A stretch of DNA of 6,996 nucleotides, taken from an uncultured Prevotella sp. (GTDB lineage: Bacteria; Bacteroidota; Bacteroidia; Bacteroidales; Bacteroidaceae). The notes beneath the pieces were generated by a model. The model had not been told where the DNA came from. It did no database searches and saw only the letters and a list, made by a program, of their open reading frames with translations. Positions 1 through 5,611 of the stretch are shown piece after piece. Position 1 is the stretch's first letter, and each line of letters opens with the position of its first letter. Position numbers and translations under genes: made by a program. The stretch lies in the NCBI GenBank assembly GCA_900770515.1, contig CAAHDP010000036.1, positions 1-6,996 of the forward strand, given 5' to 3'.

Positions 1-1155
1 GCAGAATTGAAGAATATCTACGCCATCGCCGACAAGGGCGAGTTCGTTATCGAAGACGGCGTGGAGGATGTTCATTCCCAAGTAGAACTGATGCTCACCC
101 AGAAACTGGGCGACATGGGCAAAAAGATTCATTCGGGAAGATCTCGCAACGACCAGGTACTGGTAGACCTCAAGCTCTTCACCCGTCATGAGTTGAAGGA
201 GATTGTGGATGCCGTGAAGATTCTCTTCGACGAGCTGATTCAGAAGAGTAACCAGTACAAGGACGTATTAATGCCGGGCTACACCCACCTGCAGGTGGCA
301 ATGCCTTCATCGTTCGGACTCTGGTTTGGTGCTTATGCTGAAGGACTTGCCGACGACATGCTTTTCCTCCAGGCAGCTTACCGCATGACCAACCGCAACC
401 CATTGGGTAGTGCAGCCGGTTATGGAAGTTCATTCCCACTGAACCGCACCATGACCACCGAACTTCTCGGCTTCGACAGTATGGACTATAATGTGGTCTA
501 TGCACAGATGGGCAGAGGAAAGATGGAGCGCAACGTGGCTTTCGCCATGGCTACCGTGGCAGGAACACTGGCAAAGATGGCTTTCGACGCCTGCATGTTC
601 AACTGCCAGAACTTCGGATTCGTGAAGTTGCCTAAGGAGTGCACCACCGGTTCCAGCATCATGCCTCACAAGAAGAACCCAGATGTATTCGAGCTGATTC
701 GCGCCAAGAGCAACAAGCTGCAGAGCTTGCCCCAGCAGGTGATGCTCATCATGAACAACCTGCCTGTGGGTTACTTCCGCGACCTTCAGATTATCAAGGA
801 AGTGTTCCTTCCTGCCTTCGATGAGTTGAAAGACTGTCTGCAGATGGCGGCATACATCATCAACAAGATGGAGGTGAACGAGCACATCCTCGATGATCCT
901 CGCTACGACCCAATGTTCTCCGTAGAAGAGGTGAACCAGCTTGCCGCCAACGGCATGCCTTTCCGTGATGCCTACAAGAAGGTGGGACTGGAAATCGAAG
1001 CGGGCGAATTCAAGCCAAACAAGGATATTCACCATACACACGAGGGAAGCATCGGCAATCTCTGCAACGACAAGATTCAGGAACTGATGGAGAAAACCCT
1101 CTCAGAGTTCCACTTCGAGCGCATGGAGAATGCCGAGAGAGACTTGCTGAAGTAA
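1..1155 (+). CDS. argH: Argininosuccinate lyase, 5'-truncated by window edge
   Basis: This enzyme cleaves argininosuccinate to arginine and fumarate, the last step of arginine biosynthesis in the cytoplasm. The frame is open from base 1, giving 384 codons. The family is usually about 450 residues, so roughly the first 65-75 residues lie outside the window, and the internal TTG at 7 is not the real start. Fumarase/aspartase superfamily signatures are clear: SGRSRNDQV near the left end, the GYTHLQVAMP block holding the catalytic His (codons 277-306), and the flexible-loop signature GSSIMPHKKNP with the catalytic Ser (649-681). The C-terminal part (YDPMFSVEEVNQLAANGMPFRDAY) fits the ArgH C-terminal domain. 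The gene ends in TAA and is followed after 49 bp by a lipoprotein gene. No terminator is evident in the gap, so read-through is likely. I see no frameshift. The family assignment is secure. Confidence 0.97.
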   Translation, partial: AELKNIYAIADKGEFVIEDGVEDVHSQVELMLTQKLGDMGKKIHSGRSRNDQVLVDLKLFTRHELKEIVDAVKILFDELIQKSNQYKDVLMPGYTHLQVAMPSSFGLWFGAYAEGLADDMLFLQAAYRMTNRNPLGSAAGYGSSFPLNRTMTTELLGFDSMDYNVVYAQMGRGKMERNVAFAMATVAGTLAKMAFDACMFNCQNFGFVKLPKECTTGSSIMPHKKNPDVFELIRAKSNKLQSLPQQVMLIMNNLPVGYFRDLQIIKEVFLPAFDELKDCLQMAAYIINKMEVNEHILDDPRYDPMFSVEEVNQLAANGMPFRDAYKKVGLEIEAGEFKPNKDIHHTHEGSIGNLCNDKIQELMEKTLSEFHFERMENAERDLLK

Positions 1156-1204
1156 GCAGGCGTGTATCATCTGATGCCACCAAAGTAATCAAACTGAAGA
1201 AGAA

Positions 1205-1876
1205 ATGTATATAATAAATAAGGTACATATATATAATAAGGTGAAGAGCATAGTTAACCAAGCTATGCTCTTGCTTTGTTTGTGCCTTCCGGCAGCAGCT
1301 ATTCTGCTGGGCGGAAGCATCCTGTCATCATGCAATGCCGACAACAGCATCAGTACACGCTATCCCTGCCAATTCATCTTCAGAACCATCTATCACCCCG
1401 GCAGCACCATCGAGAATGCACTTCAGGGAGCAGGAACCTATACGATGGTAAGCGCCAAGAAGGTGAACGGAGCATGGAACCTCTACTCCACCCCCAACGA
1501 CGGAAAGAACAAGACCGAGACCATCGTTCTCTCTACAACCAAGGAGAATTATGCCAACTACAGCTATCTGGGAGCGGGAAACGACCTGAAGGATGCCAAG
1601 AAGAATGGCTTCATCATGGGCCTATCCAATTTTAACGGATACGTGGCTTGGGACAGACAATGCCTCAACTGCATCCTGCAATATGGCGGAACCAACTATC
1701 CGCTGGAATGGACTGGAAACAGACAGTCGGTCATCTGCAACAAATGCAAAAGAGTGTATAGTTTGGAGAACGGAACCGTGACAAGTGGAGGAAAAACCAA
1801 GGAAGACAAGCCGCTGATGCAATACCGAGTAACTTACTCCGGTGTCATCGGAAGTGTGATTACAGTAGGAAATTAA
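1205..1876 (+). CDS. Predicted lipoprotein with two CxxC knuckles (Rieske-like or zinc-ribbon-like)
   Basis: From ATG 1205 the product is 223 residues. A hydrophobic stretch (about residues 21-40) ends in the lipobox LSSC, with the acylated Cys at 43, so the mature protein should be membrane-anchored. The C-terminal third contains C153-L-N-C156 and C178-N-K-C181, followed by RVYSLENG and later QYRVTYSG. This layout recalls Rieske-type proteins, where two ligand loops are followed by a Tyr-x-Leu-x-Asn-Gly turn. Here, however, both His ligands are replaced and the first loop is CxxC, so a rubredoxin-like iron or structural zinc site is more likely than a 2Fe-2S cluster. That is inference. The start is uncertain: GTG 1241 also gives a normal signal peptide (Cys at 31), while ATG 1265 leaves no basic n-region. 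It lies 49 bp downstream of argH and has no visible promoter of its own. The function is unknown; a link to arginine synthesis is not indicated beyond position. Confidence 0.85.
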   Translation: MYIINKVHIYNKVKSIVNQAMLLLCLCLPAAAILLGGSILSSCNADNSISTRYPCQFIFRTIYHPGSTIENALQGAGTYTMVSAKKVNGAWNLYSTPNDGKNKTETIVLSTTKENYANYSYLGAGNDLKDAKKNGFIMGLSNFNGYVAWDRQCLNCILQYGGTNYPLEWTGNRQSVICNKCKRVYSLENGTVTSGGKTKEDKPLMQYRVTYSGVIGSVITVGN

Positions 1877-1877
1877 A

Positions 1878-1907
1878 GGATTTTCATGCGATATTCCTAG
1901 AAAATCC
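1878..1907 (+). other. Hairpin just after the lipoprotein stop codon
   Basis: A perfect 8-bp inverted repeat, GGATTTTC (1878-1885) and GAAAATCC (1900-1907), encloses a 14-nt loop and starts one base after the stop codon. No T-tract follows, so alone it is probably a 3'-end stabilising structure. The terminator hairpin follows 14 nt later. Confidence 0.5.
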
Positions 1908-1917
1908 GCCGATTACA

Positions 1918-1940
1918 AAGAAAAAATGCGGCATTTTTCT
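1918..1940 (+). terminator. Probable intrinsic terminator after argH-lipoprotein
   Basis: The stem AAAAATG (1922-1928) pairs with CATTTTT (1932-1938) around a CGG loop. It has an upstream A-run and a T-rich 3' arm, so it could work in both directions. It separates the argH/lipoprotein unit from the tRNA promoter that starts 20 bp later. Confidence 0.6.
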
Positions 1941-1957
1941 TAAAATATGTAAACACA

Positions 1958-1989
1958 TTTGGTGGATTCAAGAAATTATACTACCTTTG
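1958..1989 (+). promoter_or_regulatory. Bacteroidota sigma-70-type promoter for the tRNA/lipoprotein/comM unit
   Basis: A -33 box TTTG (1958-1961) and a -7 box TACCTTTG (1982-1989) are separated by 20 bp, matching the known Bacteroidota consensus TTTG-N19-21-TAnnTTTG. Transcription should start about 5-9 nt downstream, just before tRNA-Gly at 2008. It is the only complete promoter seen between 1877 and the end of comM on this strand. Confidence 0.85.
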
Positions 1990-2007
1990 CACTCGCAATT
2001 AAGAAAT

Positions 2008-2080
2008 GCGGAAATAGCTCAGTTGGTAGAGCACAACCTTGCCAAGGTTGGGGTCGCGGGTCCGAGTCCCGTTTTCCGCT
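2008..2080 (+). tRNA. tRNA-Gly (anticodon GCC)
   Basis: This is a 73-nt cloverleaf. The acceptor stem is GCGGAAA (2008-2014) with TTTCCGC (2073-2079). The anticodon stem CAACC/GGTTG encloses loop TTGCCAA with anticodon GCC at 2041-2043. The T-stem GCGGG/CCCGT (one G-T pair) carries loop TCCGAGT. The discriminator is T (2080), the expected U73 for bacterial tRNA-Gly. CCA is not encoded, so the 3' end is expected to be made by tRNase Z and CCA-adding enzyme. It reads GGC and GGT codons. Confidence 0.97.
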
Positions 2081-2100
2081 CTAGCTCTTACGTTTACCAT

Positions 2101-2186
2101 GCCGCAATGGTGGAATTGGTAGACACGAGGGACTTAAAATCCCTTGACCAGAAATGGTTGTGCGGGTTCGAGTCCCGCTCGCGGCA
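2101..2186 (+). tRNA. tRNA-Leu (anticodon TAA)
   Basis: This is an 86-nt class II tRNA, 20 nt after tRNA-Gly. The anticodon stem AGGGA/TCCCT (2128-2132, 2140-2144) encloses loop CTTAAAA with anticodon TAA at 2135-2137. A long variable arm follows (ACCA-gaaa-TGGT). The T-arm is GCGGG-TTCGAGT-CCCGC. Acceptor GCCGCAA (2101-2107) pairs with TCGCGGC (2179-2185) except for an A-C mismatch at pair 6:67. The discriminator is A (2186), as tRNA-Leu requires. CCA is not encoded. It reads TTA and TTG codons. Confidence 0.97.
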
Positions 2187-2212
2187 CTCACCCTCCCTTA
2201 AAATTTTTCATT

Positions 2213-3220
2213 ATGAAAAAATTTGCTTACATCATATCACTTATTTTCATTATCGCGCTTACATCATGTGGTGTCAGCAGTGGTCACTTTAAACTTGAGG
2301 GCAAATTTTTAAACATGAATCAAGGCGAATTTTACGTTTATAGCACAGATGGTGGCATCGACGGCGTCGATACTATCAAGGTTGTTGGTGGCCGTTTCAG
2401 TTATGAAATGCCTTGCACGGAAAGCCATACCCTCATGATTGTATTCCCAAACTTCTCGGAGCAGCCTATCTTTGCAGAATCAGGAGAATCTGTAGAGCTG
2501 AAAGGCGACGCTTCTCACCTGAAGGAAATGGAGATTAATGGCACCAAAGCCAATGAATTGATGACCAAATTCCGCAAATCAATCCTTGGCAATACGCCTC
2601 CACAGGAAAGTGCACAGGCTGAAACATTCATCAAAGACAATGCCAGCTCGGTGGTCTGCCTGTATCTGATCAAGAAATACTTCATCGCAAACATCAAGCC
2701 TGACTACAAGAAGGCACTCTCTCTCCTGTCTATCTGCGAGAAAGAGCAGCCTAAGAACACACAGTTGGCTAAGCTGAAGCAGCAGGTGAATAGGATAAAA
2801 GATGCCGGCGTAGGCACCAAACTACCCGTTTTCACGGCTTATGACCTCAACGGCAAACTGGTTTCCAGCACTGAGATGAGCAGTGCTCCGGTGGCAGTCA
2901 TCTACACTTGGTCTACATTTAACTATGATAGCCAAAGCATGCAGAGAGACCTGAAAAGTCGCCAGCGTCAATCGGAAGGAAAGCTCAAACTGATGGGATT
3001 CTGCCTGGATGGTGCGAAAAGCTACTGCCAGAGCACCCTGAAGAACGACTCCATCACATGGCCTGTCGTATGCAATGGCGAAATGCTTGAAGACAAGAAC
3101 CTGAAGAAGTTGGGAATGACTTCACTTCCCGACAACATCATCATACAAAACGGAAAGATCATCGCCCGAGGCCTAAAAAAGCAAGAACTCTACAATAAGT
3201 TAGACCAACTGCTCAAATAA
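2213..3220 (+). CDS. DUF4369 / degenerate thioredoxin-like lipoprotein
   Basis: The product is 335 residues from ATG 2213. The frame stays open upstream into tRNA-Leu, but only this start gives a signal peptide: MKKFAYII, a hydrophobic core, then lipobox LTSC with Cys19. Residues about 25-115 resemble the DUF4369 beta domain found at the N-terminus of many Bacteroidota thiol:disulfide-interchange lipoproteins (HFKLEGKFLN, then YEMPCTESHTLMIVF and a GESVELKGD turn). A helical linker follows. Residues about 198-335 have a thioredoxin/AhpC-like layout: GTKLPVFTAYDLNGK, VAVIYTWSTF, and a cis-Pro position in TSLPDNIIIQNGKI. The active-site WCxxC is replaced by WSTFNYDS after W233, so redox catalysis is unlikely. 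The start lies 26 nt after tRNA-Leu with no promoter between. The comM gene follows after 42 bp. The protein should sit on the periplasmic side of a membrane. A binding or scaffold role is inference. Confidence 0.88.
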   Translation: MKKFAYIISLIFIIALTSCGVSSGHFKLEGKFLNMNQGEFYVYSTDGGIDGVDTIKVVGGRFSYEMPCTESHTLMIVFPNFSEQPIFAESGESVELKGDASHLKEMEINGTKANELMTKFRKSILGNTPPQESAQAETFIKDNASSVVCLYLIKKYFIANIKPDYKKALSLLSICEKEQPKNTQLAKLKQQVNRIKDAGVGTKLPVFTAYDLNGKLVSSTEMSSAPVAVIYTWSTFNYDSQSMQRDLKSRQRQSEGKLKLMGFCLDGAKSYCQSTLKNDSITWPVVCNGEMLEDKNLKKLGMTSLPDNIIIQNGKIIARGLKKQELYNKLDQLLK

Positions 3221-3250
3221 CACCGCGAGCCATATGTCTAACTTATAAAA

Positions 3251-3257
3251 GAGGAGG
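3251..3257 (+). promoter_or_regulatory. Strong Shine-Dalgarno site before comM
   Basis: GAGGAGG lies 5 nt upstream of the ATG at 3263. It matches the anti-Shine-Dalgarno sequence well, which is unusual in Bacteroidota, where most genes lack one. None of the other starts in this window has a comparable motif. It fixes the comM start. Confidence 0.7.
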
Positions 3258-3262
3258 CGTAT

Positions 3263-4813
3263 ATGCTAGTAAAAACTTATTGCGCAGCAGTCAACGGCCT
3301 GGAAGTCACGACTGTCACAGTAGAAGTAAGCCTCAACCGAGGCGTTCAATACCACCTTACGGGCTTAGGCGACGAGGCGGTCAGGGAAAGCCGTGACCGC
3401 ATCGCAGCAGCCCTTCTTTACAGCGGCTTCAAATTCCCGATAGCCGACATCACCATCAATCTTGCTCCAGCCAATCTCCGAAAGGAAGGCAGCAGCTTTG
3501 ACCTCCCATTAGCCATCGGCATTATGGGAGCCAATGGCAATATCCCAGAGAATCACCTCAAGGAATACATGATGGTGGGCGAACTGAGCCTGGACGGCAC
3601 GCTGCAGCCCATCAAGGGAGCCCTCCCCATCGCTATCAGAGCCCGGGCAGAACATTATAAAGGATTGATTGTACCCGAACAGAACGCCAGAGAAGCAGCC
3701 GTGGTCAATAACCTGGAAGTGTATGGCATGAAAACACTCTTCGATGTCATCCAATTCCTAAGCGACCGTTCTGCCCCTGAGCCTACATTCGTAGATACGA
3801 GAAAGGAATTCTACGAAAACCAGATTCATTGTGACTATGACTATGCTGACGTAAGAGGCCAGGAAAACGTGAAGCGTGCCCTGGAAGTGGCTGCCGCAGG
3901 CGGACATAACCTCATCATGGTAGGTCCTCCAGGATCAGGCAAATCCATGATGGCAAAGAGATTGCCATCCATCCTTCCCCCACTCACCCTTTCAGAGAGT
4001 CTTGAAACAACGCAGATACACTCCATAGCGGGCAAGCTGAGCAAGAATGTATCTCTCATTGCCCAGCGCCCGTTCAGAGCCCCCCACCACACCATCTCAC
4101 AAGTAGCACTGGTGGGAGGTGGCACCTCTCCACAGCCTGGCGAAATATCGCTCGCCCACAATGGCGTGCTCTTTTGTGACGAACTCCCGGAATTCAACAA
4201 GACTACGCTGGAAGTGTTGCGCCAACCGCTGGAAGACCGACACATCAGCATCAGCAGAGCCAAATACACCATCGACTACCCTTGCTCCTTTATGTTTGTA
4301 GCAAGCATGAACCCATGTCCATGCGGTTACTATGGTGATCCAACCCACCGCTGTGTCTGTACACCGGGTCAGATTCAAAGATACATGAACAAGATATCGG
4401 GTCCGTTGCTCGACCGAATAGATATCCAATGCGAAATAAGTCCTGTCCCTTTCAAGGACATCTCAACAGCCGCTCCAGGTGAACCTAGTGCCAAAATTCG
4501 CGAACGCGTCATCAAGGCAAGGGAAATTCAGGCAGCCAGATTCCAGGAATTCAAAGGCATCCACTGCAATGCGCAGATGACAGAGCGAATGATTCACCAG
4601 TTTGCCGAACCAGACGAAGAAGGCATCAACCTCCTGCGCATGGCGATGGAGAAGCTCTCCCTGTCGGCTCGTGCCTACAACCGCATTCTGAAAGTGGCAC
4701 GCACCATTGCCGACCTTGCCGGAAGCGAGCATGTGGAACCTTTTCATCTTGCAGAAGCCATCGGCTACCGTACACTCGACAGAGGCGACTGGGCAGAAAG
4801 GGGACATCTGTAG
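3263..4813 (+). CDS. comM: ComM/YifB-family AAA+ ATPase (Mg-chelatase-like)
   Basis: This 516-residue protein matches the usual length of YifB/ComM. In Vibrio cholerae, ComM is a hexameric helicase that promotes branch migration during natural transformation. Residues about 1-170 form the ChlI/Lon-C-like domain typical of the family (AVNGLEVTTVTVEV, RESRDRIAAALL, APANLRKEGSSFDLPLAIGI). The AAA+ core has Walker A GPPGSGKS (221-228), the RPFRAPHHTIS signature (269-279), Walker B GVLFCDELPEF (301-311), a likely arginine-finger region LLDRID (382-387) and sensor-2-like helix SARAYNRILKVARTIADL (468-485). A four-Cys knuckle, CPCG at 352-355 plus CVC at 364-366, may bind zinc. All key residues are present, so it should be active. 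It lies 42 bp after the lipoprotein gene, has a strong ribosome binding site, and ends at an intrinsic terminator. The family is widespread, including in species not known to be competent, so a role in DNA uptake here is not established. Confidence 0.95.
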   Translation: MLVKTYCAAVNGLEVTTVTVEVSLNRGVQYHLTGLGDEAVRESRDRIAAALLYSGFKFPIADITINLAPANLRKEGSSFDLPLAIGIMGANGNIPENHLKEYMMVGELSLDGTLQPIKGALPIAIRARAEHYKGLIVPEQNAREAAVVNNLEVYGMKTLFDVIQFLSDRSAPEPTFVDTRKEFYENQIHCDYDYADVRGQENVKRALEVAAAGGHNLIMVGPPGSGKSMMAKRLPSILPPLTLSESLETTQIHSIAGKLSKNVSLIAQRPFRAPHHTISQVALVGGGTSPQPGEISLAHNGVLFCDELPEFNKTTLEVLRQPLEDRHISISRAKYTIDYPCSFMFVASMNPCPCGYYGDPTHRCVCTPGQIQRYMNKISGPLLDRIDIQCEISPVPFKDISTAAPGEPSAKIRERVIKAREIQAARFQEFKGIHCNAQMTERMIHQFAEPDEEGINLLRMAMEKLSLSARAYNRILKVARTIADLAGSEHVEPFHLAEAIGYRTLDRGDWAERGHL

Positions 4814-4833
4814 ACAGAAAATCTTCTGTTTTT
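4814..4833 (+). terminator. Intrinsic terminator directly after comM
   Basis: ACAGAA (4814-4819) pairs with TTCTGT (4824-4829) around a 4-nt AATC loop, and a T-run continues to 4833. It begins at the base after the comM stop codon and likely ends the tRNA-lipoprotein-comM transcript. Confidence 0.75.
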
Positions 4834-4882
4834 ACTGATAATCCACCTTTTCTCACAAAAAATGCAATTCCAACAAAAAAGA

Positions 4883-4917
4883 CAAAGGTACAGACGGCAA
4901 CAATATCATACAGCAAA
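4883..4917 (-). promoter_or_regulatory. Possible antisense promoter facing comM
   Basis: On the minus strand, TACCTTTG (complement of 4883-4890) is an exact -7 box of the same form as three + strand promoters here. A TTTG lies upstream on that strand (complement of 4914-4917), but the spacer is 23 bp, longer than the usual 19-21. A transcript would start near 4876 and run through the comM 3' end. No convincing gene lies in its path. Tentative. Confidence 0.3.
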
Positions 4918-4918
4918 A

Positions 4919-4953
4919 TGGTACATTTTGGAGCATAAGGGGTAAAATCTATT
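4919..4953 (+). promoter_or_regulatory. Upstream G-rich repeat block, copy A
   Basis: GGGGTAAAATCTATT (4939-4953) is a close match to the two repeats GGAGTAAATTCTATT and GTGGTAAATTCTATT of copy B. A weaker relative, TGGTACATTTT, lies about 21 bp upstream (4919-4929). The core is roughly the reverse complement of the C4 repeats nearer the promoter, so the same protein might bind both. That is inference. Confidence 0.5.
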
Positions 4954-4980
4954 TTTTATCCACCTAAAAAACAACATTCG

Positions 4981-5010
4981 TCCCCTAAATCAACAAAATA
5001 TCCCCCAAAA
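4981..5010 (+). promoter_or_regulatory. C4-core direct repeats replacing the -33 box, copy A
   Basis: TCCCCTAAAT (4981-4990) and TCCCCCAAAA (5001-5010) repeat with a 20-bp period, about two helical turns. The second lies where a -33 TTTG box would be expected (about 5003-5006), 24 bp upstream of the TA of the -7 box. The spacing matches copy B exactly when the CCCCA cores are aligned. A pair of repeats next to a promoter without a -33 box is a typical activator-binding layout. Confidence 0.6.
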
Positions 5011-5026
5011 GTCGATAAAATAGTGC

Positions 5027-5034
5027 TACCTTTG
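5027..5034 (+). promoter_or_regulatory. -7 promoter element, copy A
   Basis: TACCTTTG matches the Bacteroidota -7 consensus TAnnTTTG. No TTTG is present at the -33 position. Transcription would start near 5040, giving a leader of about 54 nt before the ATG at 5094. Confidence 0.75.
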
Positions 5035-5093
5035 CATCAGAGTTAGAAAGACAAGCAATTGTCACAAATGTCAAACATTAAAAATTAAAGATT

Positions 5094-5192
5094 ATGGATT
5101 GCATTTATAAAATTACAAGTATTATAAAGAAGGTGGGATTCGGAATACTTCTCGCCGAGTTGGCTGTAATTGCTTATATGGCTATCCAATAA
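5094..5192 (+). CDS. 32-residue membrane microprotein, copy A
   Basis: The protein has 32 residues. An N-terminal part MDCIYKITSIIKK carries a Cys at 3 and Lys at 6, 12 and 13. A hydrophobic segment, VGFGILLAELAVIAYMAI (14-31), follows and contains one acidic residue, Glu22. The basic residues before the segment predict a single-pass inner-membrane helix with the N-terminus in the cytoplasm. It is 22/32 identical to copy B without gaps; Cys3, the KKVGF motif and AELAVIAY are conserved. Eleven of the 22 codons for identical residues differ silently, which shows the protein itself is under selection. The start is fixed because the similarity begins at this ATG in both copies. It has no clear Shine-Dalgarno site, as is common in Bacteroidota. 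I do not recognise the family. Possible roles include a subunit or regulator of a membrane complex, a type I toxin-like peptide, or a stress microprotein; nothing here decides between them. Confidence 0.82.
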   Translation: MDCIYKITSIIKKVGFGILLAELAVIAYMAIQ

Positions 5193-5283
5193 CAAATAAG
5201 ATAGGTCATATCAAACAAGTATCCTCTTGAGATTAAAGTTAATACAGAATATAAAGATTACCATCAATAGTAAATGATAAAGG

Positions 5284-5331
5284 AAAGGCCTTAGCAGTTA
5301 TCTGAAAAGTAACTGCTAAGGCTTTAATTTT
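5284..5331 (+). terminator. Intrinsic terminator, copy A
   Basis: A perfect 12-bp stem, CCTTAGCAGTTA (5289-5300) with TAACTGCTAAGG (5310-5321), has a 9-nt loop. It extends by AAAG/CTTT across one bulged G, then runs into TTTAATTTT. It lies about 96 nt past the stop codon, so the 3' untranslated region is about as long as the gene itself. I see no further gene in that stretch. Confidence 0.9.
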
Positions 5332-5420
5332 CCCCCTAAGCAGACCATCAACTGGCTACAAACAGCAAACATAGAAACAAATCAGCAACAAAAATCAGAC
5401 TACAAAACAAGTTACAACAG

Positions 5421-5455
5421 GTGGTAAATTCTATTCAAAAGGAGTAAATTCTATT
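5421..5455 (+). promoter_or_regulatory. Upstream G-rich direct repeats, copy B
   Basis: GTGGTAAATTCTATT (5421-5435) and GGAGTAAATTCTATT (5441-5455) form a direct repeat with an exact 20-bp period and share 12 contiguous bases (GTAAATTCTATT). The second starts 44 bp before the first C4 core; the equivalent distance in copy A is 43 bp. The conserved position argues for a protein-binding role. Confidence 0.6.
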
Positions 5456-5480
5456 ATAAAAATGCAATTAAAAAACAATT

Positions 5481-5512
5481 TATACCCCATTACGAGAGAA
5501 TATACCCCATAA
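5481..5512 (+). promoter_or_regulatory. C4-core direct repeats replacing the -33 box, copy B
   Basis: TATACCCCAT occurs twice without mismatch (5481-5490 and 5501-5510), with a 20-bp period. The second copy covers the expected -33 position; its CCCC core starts 24 bp before the TA of the -7 box, as in copy A. The motif across both promoters is roughly (A/T/C)CCCCN(A/T)(A/T)A. LytTR-type response regulators are known to use paired direct repeats with a period near 21 bp, so such a regulator is one candidate. That is inference only. Confidence 0.68.
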
Positions 5513-5528
5513 ATAGTAGAAAAACAAG

Positions 5529-5536
5529 TACCTTTG
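5529..5536 (+). promoter_or_regulatory. -7 promoter element, copy B
   Basis: TACCTTTG is identical to the copy A and tRNA-operon elements, and the 14-nt string TACCTTTGCACTCG is shared with the tRNA promoter at 1982. There is no -33 TTTG. The expected start near 5543 gives a leader of about 69 nt. Confidence 0.8.
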
Positions 5537-5549
5537 CACTCGTAAAACA

Positions 5550-5566
5550 AACGTTGTCACAACGTT
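5550..5566 (+). other. Perfect palindrome in the leader of copy B
   Basis: AACGTTGT (5550-5557) and ACAACGTT (5559-5566) are exact inverted repeats around a single C. In RNA this could fold as AACGTT-GTCAC-AACGTT near the transcript 5' end. The core TTGTCACAA also occurs in the copy A leader (5059-5067) without the outer arms. It could be an operator or a 5'-protective hairpin. Confidence 0.5.
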
Positions 5567-5611
5567 GCTTAGAATTGAATATAATAGTAAACATTAAAAC
5601 GATTAAGAATT

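Noticed and set aside
430..1041. 203-residue open frame on the minus strand inside argH
   Set aside because: It lies entirely antisense to a well-conserved enzyme gene, its translation is His/Val-rich with no recognisable domain, and no promoter precedes it. It is a codon-bias shadow.
2144..2212. N-terminal extension of the DUF4369 lipoprotein starting at TTG 2144
   Set aside because: It would overlap tRNA-Leu and place the signal peptide internally. ATG 2213 gives a normal lipoprotein signal.
4626..4916. Minus-strand frame starting with a hydrophobic stretch (MLYDIVAVCTFVFFVGIAFF)
   Set aside because: The hydrophobic part arises from T-rich complement of A-rich intergenic DNA, the remainder is antisense to comM, and the only candidate promoter lies inside the frame rather than upstream.
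5068..5088. Six-codon upstream ORF (ATG TCA AAC ATT AAA AAT TAA) in the leader of copy A
   Set aside because: It has no counterpart in the copy B leader and no codon pattern suggesting attenuation, so it is probably chance.
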